Notes: a model not told the origin generated them from the letters alone. A stretch of DNA of 64,000 bases from Bacteroidota bacterium (GCA_018902795.1 JAHIQD010000019.1:124001-188000), one strand, 5' to 3'. Shown: positions 1 to 9,711, counted from the first letter of the stretch. Numbers and translations: made by a program.

Positions 1-1
1 T

Positions 2-664
2 GTTGTTTCGCTTTACCAGAAAATCAATCTGCTGCAGCCAGCCGTCATCGCTTATGTTGGAGGAATCTCCGCAATCATCGGATTATTAGTTGTTTACCTT
101 GTTAATTTAAGCAAAGAAGGTCTGGATAATTTCAGTATGTTATTAAGCAACGGAATTATTCTGCTCATCTTTTTTGCCATCGTAATGGGTGCGCTTTACA
201 AAAAAATAAATGTCTTTGATGCTTTTATCGACGGCGCAAAAGAAGGTTTCTGGACCTGCGTCAAAATTATTCCTTATTTAGTAGGAATGCTGATTGCCAT
301 TTCTTTATTGAGAACTTCAGGCGTTTTCGATGTATTAATTGACGGAATGAAATGGGTTGCCGCTGTCGCAGGTTTTGATACGAGATTTGTTGACGGATTG
401 CCAACTGCACTTATCAAGCCACTATCCGGTTCCGGAGCGAGAGGAATGATGGTGGATACGATGCAGACTTTCGGGGCAGACAGTTTCCAGGGAAGGCTGG
501 CCGCAGTTTTACAGGGAAGTTCGGATACCACTTTCTACGTGATCGCAGTTTATTTTGGCGCCGTGGGAATTAAAAACACCAGATATACGGTAACCGCAAT
601 GCTTTTGGCGGATTTGGTTGGAATCATTACTTCTGTTATTCTGGCTTACCTTTTCTTTGCTTAA
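2..664 (+). CDS. SpmA/SpmB-type nucleoside recognition (Gate) domain membrane protein, 3' part
   Basis: The reading frame is open from base 2, so this is the C-terminal part (about 220 residues) of a gene that starts outside the window. The Met at 137 is internal. The visible part contains the end of an SpmA-like half, then an SpmB-like half with several hydrophobic segments and the family-typical stretches PLSGSGARGMM and QGSSDTTFYV. Bacteroidota often carry SpmA and SpmB fused in one polytopic inner-membrane protein. These organisms do not sporulate, so the old name is misleading and the real role is unknown; the Gate domain is thought to handle nucleosides or similar solutes. The family call is firm, the function is not. 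Confidence 0.85.
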   Translation, partial: VVSLYQKINLLQPAVIAYVGGISAIIGLLVVYLVNLSKEGLDNFSMLLSNGIILLIFFAIVMGALYKKINVFDAFIDGAKEGFWTCVKIIPYLVGMLIAISLLRTSGVFDVLIDGMKWVAAVAGFDTRFVDGLPTALIKPLSGSGARGMMVDTMQTFGADSFQGRLAAVLQGSSDTTFYVIAVYFGAVGIKNTRYTVTAMLLADLVGIITSVILAYLFFA

Positions 665-682
665 TATTAAAAGATACTTAAA

Positions 683-1075
683 ATGATACACGATAAAGAT
701 TACATTATCAGGATTGTAAAACAGTTTTCAGAATTTCTTTCAAAAATGATTTTGGGCGGAAAAAATGAAGGCGGATTTTCAGAATGGGAAAGGATTTTTG
801 ATACCAATATGAACGATACTTTCAAGATGGATTTCAATATGCTTTCTTCAAAATCTTCGGAGGAGATTATTAAGTTGGTGGAGGAAAAAGACAAATCCCA
901 TCACATCCCATATTTTGAACTTTTGGGACATTTATTCTATTTCAAAAATAAAGAAAACCAAAACAAAGATTTTGCGGAAAAAAGCAAGACTTTTTATGAA
1001 CTTTACTTGCAGAAAAGCGGGATATTTTCAATGCCTGTTGTGTCAAGAATCAATGAGCTAAAAGGTCAGCTGTAA
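683..1075 (+). CDS. Hypothetical protein, 130 aa
   Basis: I do not recognise this protein. It has no signal peptide or membrane segment, is rich in Lys, Glu and Phe, and looks mostly alpha-helical, with an N-terminal stretch DYIIRIVKQFSEFLSKMI. The gene lies 18 bases after the SpmA/B-type gene and on the same strand, so the two may be co-transcribed. The ATG at 683 fits that spacing. It is probably a soluble cytoplasmic protein of the flavobacterial lineage. Confidence 0.7.
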   Translation: MIHDKDYIIRIVKQFSEFLSKMILGGKNEGGFSEWERIFDTNMNDTFKMDFNMLSSKSSEEIIKLVEEKDKSHHIPYFELLGHLFYFKNKENQNKDFAEKSKTFYELYLQKSGIFSMPVVSRINELKGQL

Positions 1076-1115
1076 CATTTTCTCAAAAATTTCGTCTTAT
1101 TGTGTAAACTTCCCT

Positions 1116-2456
1116 ATGAAAAAAACTGCAGTTCTTTTGCTGAGCTTTCTGTCCTTTTTTGCTTTTTCCCAGAAGAAATGGTCGCTTCAGGAGTGCGTAA
1201 ACTATGCAGTAGAAAATAATCTGCAGGTTCTTCAAAACCAACTCAATACCAAAACTCAGGATAACAGCCTACAAATTGCAAAAAGACAATACTTACCTTC
1301 TGTTTCTGGCAACATTAATAATACAGCGTCGTTTGGACAGGGAAGAGATGTTTTTGGGAATACCAGCAGAAATGATAATTTCAGCAACGGTGCCAATGTT
1401 GGAGCCGACATTCTGGTCTTTAATAACGGCCGATTAGAAAAAAACATAAGAAAAACAGAATTCGAAGTTGAAGCCAGTAAATTTGATCTGGAAAGAATTA
1501 AAAACGATATTTCGTTACAGATTGCCCAACAATATTTATCGGTTTTACTGAACAGGGAAATTACAAAAATTTCTGAAAGCGCTCTCGAAAATGCTGATAA
1601 ACTTTATAAAAGAGCAAAAATAACAACCGAGGTCGGCACTACTCCACAAACGATTTTAGCTGAAGCAGAGGCTGCATTGGCAAGAGAAAAACAAAATGTA
1701 AAGACCGCCGAAATCAATACCAACAGAAGTTTATTTGCTTTAGCAATGCTTCTTCAGCTTCCCGATTATAAAAATTTTGATATTCAGGAAGTTCCGGTGG
1801 AAAACATGCTTGATGCACCGCTTTTCACGACTGAAAATATCATCAGCAAAGCCTACGAAAATCAACCTCAGATAAAAGCAGCAGAAAGCCGCATTAAATC
1901 ATCCGAGGCACAAACTGAAGTGACGAAAACCGCTTTCTGGCCAACTATAACAGCAAATGCGGGTATCGGATCATCCTATTTTTATTTGATGAGTGCAGGA
2001 ACCGATATTAACGGGAATAAAATTCAGCAATCTGGATTTTTCAAACAGTATAAAGACAACTTCGGGCAGCAGCTCGGCTTGTCAGCTAATATTCCTATTT
2101 TTAATAAAGGAATTACGAAACTTCAGGTAGAACAGTCAAAAATCAATGAAGATGTAGCAAAAACGTCTTTACTGCAGCAAAAACAGGAAGTTTTACAGAA
2201 TGTTCAGAAAGCGCAGTTTGATGCGGAAAGCAATTATGAAAATTATCTGGCAGCGACAGAAGCGGAAAGAAGTTCGAAACTTGCGCTGGATTTTGCCGAA
2301 AAAAGTTTTGCAGTAGGAAGAACCACGATTTATGATCTTAATATTGCCAGAAACAATTACGCAAATGCACAGGGATCCGTGGCTCAGGCAAAATACAACT
2401 ATTTGTTCAGTATGAAATTACTTAATTTCTACGCAGGAATTCCTTTAAGCCTTTAA
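1116..2456 (+). CDS. TolC family outer membrane efflux protein
   Basis: The 446-residue protein has an N-terminal signal peptide (MKKTAVLLLSFLSFFAFSQ) and then the WSLQECVNYAVENN motif typical of the first helix of outer membrane efflux proteins. Two helical hairpin repeats rich in Gln, Ala and Lys follow, around residues 110-220 and 330-440. The length is normal for the family. Such proteins form a trimeric periplasmic tunnel through the outer membrane and work with an inner-membrane pump and an adaptor. No adaptor or pump gene is adjacent, so the partner must be encoded elsewhere and the substrate cannot be inferred. Confidence 0.93.
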   Translation: MKKTAVLLLSFLSFFAFSQKKWSLQECVNYAVENNLQVLQNQLNTKTQDNSLQIAKRQYLPSVSGNINNTASFGQGRDVFGNTSRNDNFSNGANVGADILVFNNGRLEKNIRKTEFEVEASKFDLERIKNDISLQIAQQYLSVLLNREITKISESALENADKLYKRAKITTEVGTTPQTILAEAEAALAREKQNVKTAEINTNRSLFALAMLLQLPDYKNFDIQEVPVENMLDAPLFTTENIISKAYENQPQIKAAESRIKSSEAQTEVTKTAFWPTITANAGIGSSYFYLMSAGTDINGNKIQQSGFFKQYKDNFGQQLGLSANIPIFNKGITKLQVEQSKINEDVAKTSLLQQKQEVLQNVQKAQFDAESNYENYLAATEAERSSKLALDFAEKSFAVGRTTIYDLNIARNNYANAQGSVAQAKYNYLFSMKLLNFYAGIPLSL

Positions 2457-2517
2457 ACGGTTTTGGTGATTATTCTTAAATTGGTCTCCGATATTGTAAT
2501 CATTGAATACTTTAAGA

Positions 2518-3108
2518 ATGTCCATCAAAAATTTAGAAAAATATTTACCCGAAAATACGTTCCCTCATCTGAAAACCTGGTTTGGAGAACATTATATACA
2601 CATTAAAATAACAAGGGGAAGAAATTCAAAATTGGGAGATTACCGGAAAATGCCGGACAAATCGCACCAGATTACCATTAATTCAACCCTTCAGCCGCAA
2701 CTTTTCTTTTTTGTGCTCACCCACGAACTGGCTCATCTTTTGGCATTTGAAAATTACGGCCACCGGATTTCTCCGCACGGCGCGGAATGGAAAAACACTT
2801 TCAGAACTATGCTTCTGGAAAGTATTTCCATTTATGCTGAAGATCTAAAACCAATCATTCTTAAATTTTCTAAATCCCCCAAAGCCAATTTTATGTCGAG
2901 TCCAGATTTGGTAAGGTACTTTCACATTGAAGATTACGAGGACGAAAGTTCTTATGTGGAAGACTTAAACGCAGGCGACCGCTTTATTTACCGTAAACAG
3001 ACTTATATCATTGAGGAGCTCCGTAAAAAAAACTATCTTTGTGAGAATCTCGATAACGGGAAAAAATATATTTTCAAACCTTTAGCAAGAGTAGAAAAAA
3101 TAAGTTAA
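2518..3108 (+). CDS. SprT-like zinc metalloprotein
   Basis: The key motif is HELAH at about residues 69-73 (counted from the ATG at 2518), a zinc-binding HExxH site, followed by the GHRISPHGAEW stretch that supplies the third ligand region in SprT-like proteins. The frame can be extended to a TTG at 2503, but the ATG at 2518 is the more credible start. The C-terminal 60 residues resemble the small zinc-ribbon or SprT-C type region but lack obvious paired Cys. SprT/Spartan relatives are DNA-associated proteases in eukaryotes; the bacterial role is not established. The stop lies 2 bases before the next ATG, suggesting co-transcription with the sugar nucleotidyltransferase. Confidence 0.85.
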   Translation: MSIKNLEKYLPENTFPHLKTWFGEHYIHIKITRGRNSKLGDYRKMPDKSHQITINSTLQPQLFFFVLTHELAHLLAFENYGHRISPHGAEWKNTFRTMLLESISIYAEDLKPIILKFSKSPKANFMSSPDLVRYFHIEDYEDESSYVEDLNAGDRFIYRKQTYIIEELRKKNYLCENLDNGKKYIFKPLARVEKIS

Positions 3109-3110
3109 GC

Positions 3111-4193
3111 ATGTCTAAATCAAACAATTACTGCGTCATAATGGCAGGAGGAATTGGCAGCAGATTCTGGCCAATGAGCACACAGAAATACCCCAAACAG
3201 TTTCAGGATATTTTGGGAACCGGAAGAACGATGATCCAGCAAACCTATGACAGAATCAGCCAAAGTGTTCCACCAGAGAACATCTTTGTGATCACTAATA
3301 AAGAATATGTTTCCCTTACCGAACAGCAGCTTCCGGAACTCACAGCAGATAATATTGTAGGAGAACCGCTGATGAAAAATACAGCTGCCTGCAATATTTA
3401 TATGGCCAAAAAAATTGCAGCGATTAATCCGGATGCCAACATGATTGTTCTTCCGGCAGATCATTTAATTCTAAAAGAAAATATCTTTCTCCAGAAAGTG
3501 GAACTTGCTTTCACTCTTGCAGAAAAAAACGATTATCTGATTACTTTAGGAATCACTCCGACACGTCCGGATACGGGTTATGGCTATATTCAGTTCGAAG
3601 AAAAAAAAGCCTCTGAGTATTTTAAAGTAAAAACTTTCACCGAAAAACCGAACCTTGAAATTGCCAAAACCTTTTTGGAAAGCGGCGATTTCCTCTGGAA
3701 TGCGGGGATTTTTATCTGGAATGTAAAGTCCATTCTGGCGGCTTTTGACAAGCATCTTGATGAAATGTCACAACAATTTGTGAGTTGCGAGTACAACAGC
3801 AAAGACGAAGAAAGATGCATTGAAATGATTTATCCGAAAGTGGCAAAAATATCCATTGACAACGGGATTTTAGAGAAGGCTAAAAATGTATATGTCATCC
3901 CCGCAGATCTGGGCTGGAGCGATTTGGGAACCTGGACTTCTGTCTACGAAAATGCCCATAAAAATGAGGATAAAAATGCCATTAATTCCAAGCATATTCT
4001 GACCTATAACTCCAAAGGAAATATTATCCGGCTTAAAAGCAGCAGCAAAGCTGCAATTATCGATGGAATGGAAAATTTCATTATCGTCGACACGGAGAAA
4101 GCCCTTTTGATCTGTCCGAGAGAGAATGACCAGCTTATAAAAGAATATATTCACGATTTGAAAACCCTTAAAAAAGGTGAGAAATTTCTCTAA
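3111..4193 (+). CDS. manC: Mannose-1-phosphate guanylyltransferase
   Basis: The enzyme makes GDP-mannose from GTP and mannose 1-phosphate, feeding synthesis of GDP-fucose, mannosylated glycans and surface polysaccharide. The N-terminal nucleotide-binding signature AGGIGSRFWPMS (near residues 12-23) and the later FLWNAGIFIWN and DLGWSDLGTW stretches are characteristic of this family. The length of 360 residues matches the short form without the C-terminal isomerase domain found in bifunctional ManC/AlgA. It ends at a strong convergent terminator hairpin. Sugar-transfer genes lie just across that terminator on the other strand. Confidence 0.93.
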   Translation: MSKSNNYCVIMAGGIGSRFWPMSTQKYPKQFQDILGTGRTMIQQTYDRISQSVPPENIFVITNKEYVSLTEQQLPELTADNIVGEPLMKNTAACNIYMAKKIAAINPDANMIVLPADHLILKENIFLQKVELAFTLAEKNDYLITLGITPTRPDTGYGYIQFEEKKASEYFKVKTFTEKPNLEIAKTFLESGDFLWNAGIFIWNVKSILAAFDKHLDEMSQQFVSCEYNSKDEERCIEMIYPKVAKISIDNGILEKAKNVYVIPADLGWSDLGTWTSVYENAHKNEDKNAINSKHILTYNSKGNIIRLKSSSKAAIIDGMENFIIVDTEKALLICPRENDQLIKEYIHDLKTLKKGEKFL

Positions 4194-4212
4194 AACCAAC
4201 GCTGTAAAAAAT

Positions 4213-4243
4213 AAATCCTTCCACAATTTGGAAGGATTTTTTA
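4213..4243. terminator. Bidirectional intrinsic terminator between manC and the GT9 gene
   Basis: An 11-bp perfect stem, AAATCCTTCCA (4213-4223) with TGGAAGGATTT (4229-4239) and a 5-base loop, is followed by a T run. It sits between convergent genes and can serve both strands. Confidence 0.85.
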
Positions 4244-4268
4244 TGCTTAAAAACGAAAAAATACGCAA

Positions 4269-5234
4269 CTAAATTTTATCGTTAATCTTCTGAATATCAA
4301 TTTCTTCTAGGCACGCCCAGTCGCCACGGTAACATGTTTTATCACCAAAAACAGAGCATGGTCTGCAGGTAAGATCTTTTATTTGAACTGCATCATTCTC
4401 GTTTTGTCCATAACCTAAAAACCCTGCAAAAGGATGGGTTGATCCCCAAACCGACACACATCGCGTACCAACCAAACTTGCCAAATGCATGTTAGCTGAA
4501 TCCATTGAAATCATGGTTTCTACTTCTGATATTTTCTTAAGTTCTTCTTTGATGGATAATTTTCCCGCAAAATTTTCCGAATTTGGAATCTGTTTTACCC
4601 AGTTATCCAGAATTTCTATTTCCGATTTTCCACCTCCGAAAAAATAAACTTTATGTTTTTTTGAAAGAATTTTTGCGAGTTCAAACGATTTTTCCAGTGG
4701 AAGCATTTTTCCCTGATGCTGGGCGAACGGAGCAAATCCAACTCCTGATTTTTCTGTACAAACTGTTCTGTACTGATATGATAATTTAACCGAAAAGCCG
4801 ATCTCCCTGAAAACATCGGCGTAACGTTCTGTATTTCGTTTCAGTGGTTTTTTTTCGAGATTCCGGACATTGGTTAAATGTTCCTTTTCTTCTTTTCCCT
4901 TATTGATGATAAAAACTTTATATCCTTTCATCTTAAAAACCCTGCTCAGGACTTTACTGCGTATAACATCATGTAAATCAGCAATATAGTCTGGTTTTAA
5001 ATCTTTCGTTAATTCCTTCGCCAATTTCTGAATCCCAAAAAATCCGTTATACTCATCAATATCAACCCCTTTAAAAGTAAGGTTCGGGATTCCTTCAAAC
5101 AGATCTTTGAAATTTTTACGCGAAACCATCACGATTTCTACTCCAGGGTTTTGCTCCAGAAACTCGGTCAACACAGGAACGGTCATTGCAACATCACCAA
5201 AAGCAGAAAACCGGTATGCCAAAATTTTTATCAC
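4269..5234 (-). CDS. Glycosyltransferase family 9 (heptosyltransferase-like)
   Basis: This 321-residue GT-B fold protein resembles ADP-heptose:LPS heptosyltransferases. It has the N-terminal RFSAFGDVAMTVPVL motif and the C-terminal donor-site region SMDSANMHLASLVGTRCVSVWG. The gene starts inside the end of sufE (4-base ATGA overlap) and is the last gene of a minus-strand operon containing another glycosyltransferase. The likely role is addition of a sugar to lipopolysaccharide core or other surface glycan at the inner membrane's cytoplasmic face. Donor and acceptor cannot be told from sequence. Confidence 0.9.
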   Translation of the reverse strand: MIKILAYRFSAFGDVAMTVPVLTEFLEQNPGVEIVMVSRKNFKDLFEGIPNLTFKGVDIDEYNGFFGIQKLAKELTKDLKPDYIADLHDVIRSKVLSRVFKMKGYKVFIINKGKEEKEHLTNVRNLEKKPLKRNTERYADVFREIGFSVKLSYQYRTVCTEKSGVGFAPFAQHQGKMLPLEKSFELAKILSKKHKVYFFGGGKSEIEILDNWVKQIPNSENFAGKLSIKEELKKISEVETMISMDSANMHLASLVGTRCVSVWGSTHPFAGFLGYGQNENDAVQIKDLTCRPCSVFGDKTCYRGDWACLEEIDIQKINDKI

Positions 5235-5650
5235 TTTTTTAACTGATATGCAACTGCGTAAAACTTAATTTGTTTGGTCATTGCCATTAAACCGTTGGCT
5301 CTGGAAGGGGAAAGAAATTCCTGCAAACCGATGTCAGCAATAAACTGAAAATCGGAATCCAAAATTTCCTGGGTGGAATGGCCGCTGTAAATAGAAACCA
5401 AAAGGGACACAATTCCTTTGGGTAAAATACCATCGGAATCTGCATTGAAATAGAGTTTTCCGTCTTTAAATTCAGCATCAATCCAAACTTTAGACTGGCA
5501 GCCTTTAATTAAATTAGCCTCGGATTTTTTATCTTCGGGAAGTCCTTTCAGGTCTTTTCCGAGGTCTATAATATATTCGTATTTCTGTTCCCAGTCTTCA
5601 AGAAAGGCAAATTCTTCAACTATTTCCTGCTGTTTTTCTTTGATGGTCAT
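5231..5650 (-). CDS. sufE: SufE family sulfur acceptor protein
   Basis: SufE accepts persulfide sulfur from the cysteine desulfurase SufS and passes it on for iron-sulfur cluster assembly. The acceptor Cys is visible at residue 51 in LIKGCQSKVW, the usual position and context. The 139-residue length is typical. It overlaps the downstream GT9 gene by 4 bases and follows the GT4 gene by 38 bases, so it is embedded in a sugar-transfer operon rather than a suf operon, an arrangement with no obvious functional link. Confidence 0.92.
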   Translation of the reverse strand: MTIKEKQQEIVEEFAFLEDWEQKYEYIIDLGKDLKGLPEDKKSEANLIKGCQSKVWIDAEFKDGKLYFNADSDGILPKGIVSLLVSIYSGHSTQEILDSDFQFIADIGLQEFLSPSRANGLMAMTKQIKFYAVAYQLKK

Positions 5651-5688
5651 CTTTCAATTTCAATTTGTGCAAAGATAAGGAATGTCTT

Positions 5689-6786
5689 TTAGAAATTTTC
5701 TCTCACCACTTTTCTGAACAAATCAATGATTTTTGGCTCTTCATTTTCCCAGCAAAGCTCTTCAGCTGCCTGGTTTAAAGAATCTTCATAAAAATGTTTA
5801 CCATTTTCGAGAACAGCTGTTACTTTTTCGGCAAGTTCACTGTGATCAGCGATTTTTTCTCCTGTTTGAAAACGGTCAATAACTTTTCGCATTTCGGGAA
5901 AATCTGAAACCACCACAGGAATCCTTGCCTGAATATAATCTGAAACTTTATTCGGCATGGAAAAATAATAACTCAATCCGTTGTTTTCTTCAATACTCAA
6001 ACCTACGTCGGCTTTTTTGGTAATTTCTCTCAGTTTTTCCGGCAGTAATTTTCCAAGAAATTTCACCTTGTTTTCTAAACTTAAATTTTTAGTCAATGCT
6101 AAAAATTCCGCTTTTTTTGGTCCGTCGCCGGCAATCCAAAGTTCCGCATTTTCAATCTCTTTCATTGCCGGAATCATTTTATCCAAACCTCTGGAAGGAT
6201 TGATAACTCCCTGATAAAGGATGATTTTTTTTGAATTGGTTGCTGAATAATTTTGAGGATTTTCTGTTTTTTGCGGAAAATTCTGTACCACCACCGGCCT
6301 TTCAATCTCGTAGGTTTTCGCAAACCAATCGGCATAACTTTCACTTGCCGTCATTATGAATTTCAGTTTCGGAACGATGAAGGATTCCAGCGAACGCCAG
6401 ATTTTTTGAGTGAACCGTCCGTTCACTGAGGGCATTTCAGTAAAAATCTCATGACTGTCGAAGACCAAAGGAATATTTAATTTTTTTGAAATTAAATAAT
6501 TCGGCAAAAGTGTATCGAGATCATTGGAGAGCAGAATGGTATTTTTATCCGCTTTTCTGAGCAGTTCCTTGTAGAGTTTCCTTTGAAATTCAACATAAGC
6601 AAAGCGAAGAATAGTAGATTTTAAGACAATTCGGGAAAAAGGGTAATGGCGCGCCATCTCGGGTAAACCGCCCCAGTTATTGCCGATGAGTTCGGGTTCG
6701 AAACCGTTTTCCGATAATGTTCTGCAAACCTTTTCAACGCGTTGGTCTGTATATAAATTATTGAAAACGCTTACCAAAACTTTCAT
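5689..6786 (-). CDS. Glycosyltransferase family 4/1
   Basis: The 365-residue GT-B protein has the N-terminal MKVLVSVFNNLYTDQRVEKV start, common in Bacteroidota group 1 glycosyltransferases, and a C-terminal donor-binding half with the conserved SIEENNGLSYYFSMPNKVSD region. This supplies the retaining-GT Glu/Lys pattern. It is the second gene of the operon after a small membrane protein (9-base gap). The likely job is assembly of a surface glycan or LPS; no specific substrate can be assigned. Confidence 0.9.
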   Translation of the reverse strand: MKVLVSVFNNLYTDQRVEKVCRTLSENGFEPELIGNNWGGLPEMARHYPFSRIVLKSTILRFAYVEFQRKLYKELLRKADKNTILLSNDLDTLLPNYLISKKLNIPLVFDSHEIFTEMPSVNGRFTQKIWRSLESFIVPKLKFIMTASESYADWFAKTYEIERPVVVQNFPQKTENPQNYSATNSKKIILYQGVINPSRGLDKMIPAMKEIENAELWIAGDGPKKAEFLALTKNLSLENKVKFLGKLLPEKLREITKKADVGLSIEENNGLSYYFSMPNKVSDYIQARIPVVVSDFPEMRKVIDRFQTGEKIADHSELAEKVTAVLENGKHFYEDSLNQAAEELCWENEEPKIIDLFRKVVRENF

Positions 6787-6795
6787 GGCAGAAAT

Positions 6796-7014
6796 TTAAT
6801 CCTTTTTTACCAAATGATAAGCCTGTATGAAACAGAGAATTGCGTTCGGGATGATAATTGGCCAAAGATAGTCGCTGAAAATACCGTAAATTACAAACAG
6901 AATACATCCAACAAGGTTCACAACACGTATTTTTTTTATGTCTTTCAGGATAAAACTCAGCACAACAAAAAAAGAGGCGCCATAACCGATAAAGTTAGTA
7001 ATTTCAGGACTCAT
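6796..7014 (-). CDS. Small YgjV-like inner membrane protein
   Basis: This is a 72-residue protein with about three hydrophobic helices and little else. The pattern (GYGASFFVVLSFILKDIKKIRVVN, then VGCILFVIYGIF) resembles short YgjV/SemiSWEET-like membrane proteins that are frequently mislabelled uroporphyrinogen decarboxylase in flavobacterial genomes. It leads the operon of the two glycosyltransferases and SufE. Function unknown; a small-solute transporter half is possible because SemiSWEETs work as dimers of three-helix units. Confidence 0.75.
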   Translation of the reverse strand: MSPEITNFIGYGASFFVVLSFILKDIKKIRVVNLVGCILFVIYGIFSDYLWPIIIPNAILCFIQAYHLVKKD

Positions 7015-7110
7015 AGTTAATTTTTTAGGGAGACAAACCTAATCATTTTCAGCGAAATGGGAAAGTTTTTTCTGCCATAAAGTCATTATTTAATTTTGGT
7101 AAAGTATTTG

Positions 7111-7118
7111 TAACTTTG
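7111..7118 (+). promoter_or_regulatory. Candidate -7 element upstream of clpC
   Basis: TAACTTTG matches the Bacteroidota -7 consensus TAnnTTTG about 55 bases before the clpC start. The only nearby TTTG (7095-7098) is closer than the usual 17-20-base spacing, so the -33 element is not clear. Confidence 0.4.
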
Positions 7119-7172
7119 ATTATACAATTAAAGATGGATGAATATCTTTAATAATTACACTGAACAAATAAT

Positions 7173-9692
7173 ATGGATCATAAATTTTCAAACGGTTTGG
7201 ATCAAGTTTTCCAACACAGCAAAAACGAGGCAAGACGTTTGCAAAGCGAGTTTCTGAACACGGAACATTTCCTTTTGGGAATCATTAAAACAGAAAACTC
7301 TGCGAAAGAAATCTTGCAGAATTTGGGTGCAGATTTAACTCAAATAAGAAGAAAAATTGAAACCATGTCGGTATCCGGATTAAATCCTTTTTCACCTGAC
7401 AATGACAAAATTTCTTTTACTAAAATGGCAGATCAGGCCGTAAAGCGTTCGGAACTGGAGTGCAGACAGTATCAAAGTTCCGAGATTAATACCGTACATC
7501 TTCTTTTAGGTATTTTATACAAATCTGATGATCCAACAACTAATATTCTGAGCTCTTACGATATTGATTATGAAGGAGTGACTAAAGAATATAGAACGAT
7601 GCTTAAAAATTCCGGACAAAACCCAAAAATGAGTGCATACGATGACGACGAGGAAAGGGAAGAATTCGGACAAATGCGTAAGCCAACCGGAAACATCGGC
7701 ACAGGAAAAAGCAAAACCCCGACTTTAGACAATTTCGGGAGAGATTTAACTTCCCTCGCAAGAGACGGAAAACTCGACCCTGTGATCGGCCGTGAAAAAG
7801 AAATAGAAAGGGTTTCGCAAATTTTATCGAGGAGAAAAAAAAACAATCCGCTTTTAATTGGGGAACCAGGTGTGGGTAAATCAGCAATTGCTGAAGGTTT
7901 GGCTTTAAGGATACAGCAGAAAAAAGTTTCCAGAGTTCTCTTTGGAAAACGTGTGATCACCCTTGATTTGGCGAGTTTGGTAGCCGGCACAAAATACCGC
8001 GGACAGTTCGAAGAAAGAATGAAAGCGATTATGACCGAACTGGAAAAAAACCGTGACGTCATCCTCTTTATCGACGAACTTCACACCATCGTTGGAGCAG
8101 GAAGTTCTACAGGAAGTCTGGATGCTTCGAATATGTTTAAACCTGCTTTGGCTAGGGGAGAAATTCAATGCATCGGAGCAACAACCTTAGATGAATACAG
8201 ACAGTACATCGAAAAAGACGGTGCACTTGAAAGACGTTTTCAAAAAGTAATGGTAGAGCCTACTTCGGTGGAGGAAACTGTGCAGATTCTCAATCAGATT
8301 AAAGATAAATACGAAGATCATCATAATGTAACCTACACTGATGAAGCAATTTTAGCTTGTGTGAATTTAACGGCGAGATACATTACAGACCGTTTTCTTC
8401 CGGACAAAGCAATTGATGCAATGGATGAAGCCGGTTCCAGGGTGTATATTAAAAACATGAAAGTTCCTAACGAAATCGTTGAATACGAAAATAAAATCGA
8501 GGAAATAAAGGAACAAAAACAGAATGCAGTAAAAGCTCAGGATTATCTTGAAGCCCGGAAATTAAAAGATGAAGAAGAAAGACTGCAGATTGAACTTAAT
8601 CTTGCTCAGGAACTTTGGGATAAAAACGTGAAAGAAAAGAAAGAACTCGTCACCGAAGAAAGCGTTGCCGAAGTAGTTTCCATGATGAGTGGAATTCCGG
8701 TAACGAAAGTCGGTAAAAACGAACTCGACAAACTTTCACAAATGGATGCCATGCTGAACGGAAAAGTAATCGGACAGGGAGATGCCGTGAAAAAAGTGGT
8801 GAAAGCCATCCAAAGAAACAGAGCCGGACTGAAAGACCCGAACCGTCCTATCGGAACTTTTATTTTCCTTGGAACAACCGGTGTCGGAAAAACCGAACTT
8901 GCGAAAGTAATGGCACGAGAACTCTTCGATTCTGATGAAGCGTTAATCCGCATCGATATGAGCGAATACATGGAGAAATTTGCGGTTTCCCGATTAGTGG
9001 GAGCGCCTCCGGGATATGTAGGATATGAAGAAGGCGGACAGTTAACGGAAGCGGTGAGAAGAAAACCTTATGCTGTTGTGCTTTTGGATGAAATTGAAAA
9101 AGCGCATCCTGACGTTTTCAATATTTTACTTCAGATTTTAGACGAAGGTTTCGTGACCGATTCTTTGGGTAGAAAAATTGATTTCAGAAATACGATTATC
9201 ATTTTAACCTCAAATATCGGAACCAGAGATCTTAAAGATTTCGGCGACGGTGTAGGTTTCGGAACTTCTGCAAAAAAATCCAACACGGATGCAAGAGCGA
9301 GAAGCACGATTGAAAACGCCCTGAAAAAAGCATTTGCCCCGGAATTTCTGAACAGAATTGATGATATCGTCATCTTTAACTCATTAGTGAAAGAAGACAT
9401 TACGAAAATTATTGATCTTGAGTTGAACAAGCTTTATAAACGTCTTGAAAAACTGAATTATCATGTTGATCTGACTCAGGAAGCGAAAGATTTTATCGCT
9501 GAAAAAGGCTGGGACAAAGACTTCGGAGCAAGACCGCTGAAAAGAGCCATCCAGAAATACATCGAAGATTTATTGGCAGAAATGCTTGTAAACAAACAGC
9601 TTACTGAAGGTGAAACCATCGTTTTAAATGTAAACGAAACGAAAGATGCACTCATTAGTGAGACTGTAAAAAAGAAACAGAGCGCAAAATAA
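7173..9692 (+). CDS. clpC: ATP-dependent Clp protease ATP-binding subunit ClpC
   Basis: ClpC is a Hsp100 unfoldase that feeds substrates to ClpP. The 839-residue protein has two N-terminal Clp repeats (about 1-145), a first AAA+ domain with Walker A GEPGVGKS near residue 230, a UVR-like middle region (AQDYLEARKLKDEEERLQIE) and a second AAA+ domain with GTTGVGKT near 567. The C-terminal D2-small domain is intact. The middle segment and length mark it as ClpC rather than ClpA or ClpB. It stands alone, with a strong terminator directly downstream. Confidence 0.96.
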   Translation: MDHKFSNGLDQVFQHSKNEARRLQSEFLNTEHFLLGIIKTENSAKEILQNLGADLTQIRRKIETMSVSGLNPFSPDNDKISFTKMADQAVKRSELECRQYQSSEINTVHLLLGILYKSDDPTTNILSSYDIDYEGVTKEYRTMLKNSGQNPKMSAYDDDEEREEFGQMRKPTGNIGTGKSKTPTLDNFGRDLTSLARDGKLDPVIGREKEIERVSQILSRRKKNNPLLIGEPGVGKSAIAEGLALRIQQKKVSRVLFGKRVITLDLASLVAGTKYRGQFEERMKAIMTELEKNRDVILFIDELHTIVGAGSSTGSLDASNMFKPALARGEIQCIGATTLDEYRQYIEKDGALERRFQKVMVEPTSVEETVQILNQIKDKYEDHHNVTYTDEAILACVNLTARYITDRFLPDKAIDAMDEAGSRVYIKNMKVPNEIVEYENKIEEIKEQKQNAVKAQDYLEARKLKDEEERLQIELNLAQELWDKNVKEKKELVTEESVAEVVSMMSGIPVTKVGKNELDKLSQMDAMLNGKVIGQGDAVKKVVKAIQRNRAGLKDPNRPIGTFIFLGTTGVGKTELAKVMARELFDSDEALIRIDMSEYMEKFAVSRLVGAPPGYVGYEEGGQLTEAVRRKPYAVVLLDEIEKAHPDVFNILLQILDEGFVTDSLGRKIDFRNTIIILTSNIGTRDLKDFGDGVGFGTSAKKSNTDARARSTIENALKKAFAPEFLNRIDDIVIFNSLVKEDITKIIDLELNKLYKRLEKLNYHVDLTQEAKDFIAEKGWDKDFGARPLKRAIQKYIEDLLAEMLVNKQLTEGETIVLNVNETKDALISETVKKKQSAK

Positions 9693-9711
9693 ATTGCGGA
9701 ATTTAAATATA

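Noticed and set aside
7568..8168. Long minus-strand frames inside clpC
   Set aside because: They are antisense shadows of a conserved gene with normal codon use in the sense frame.
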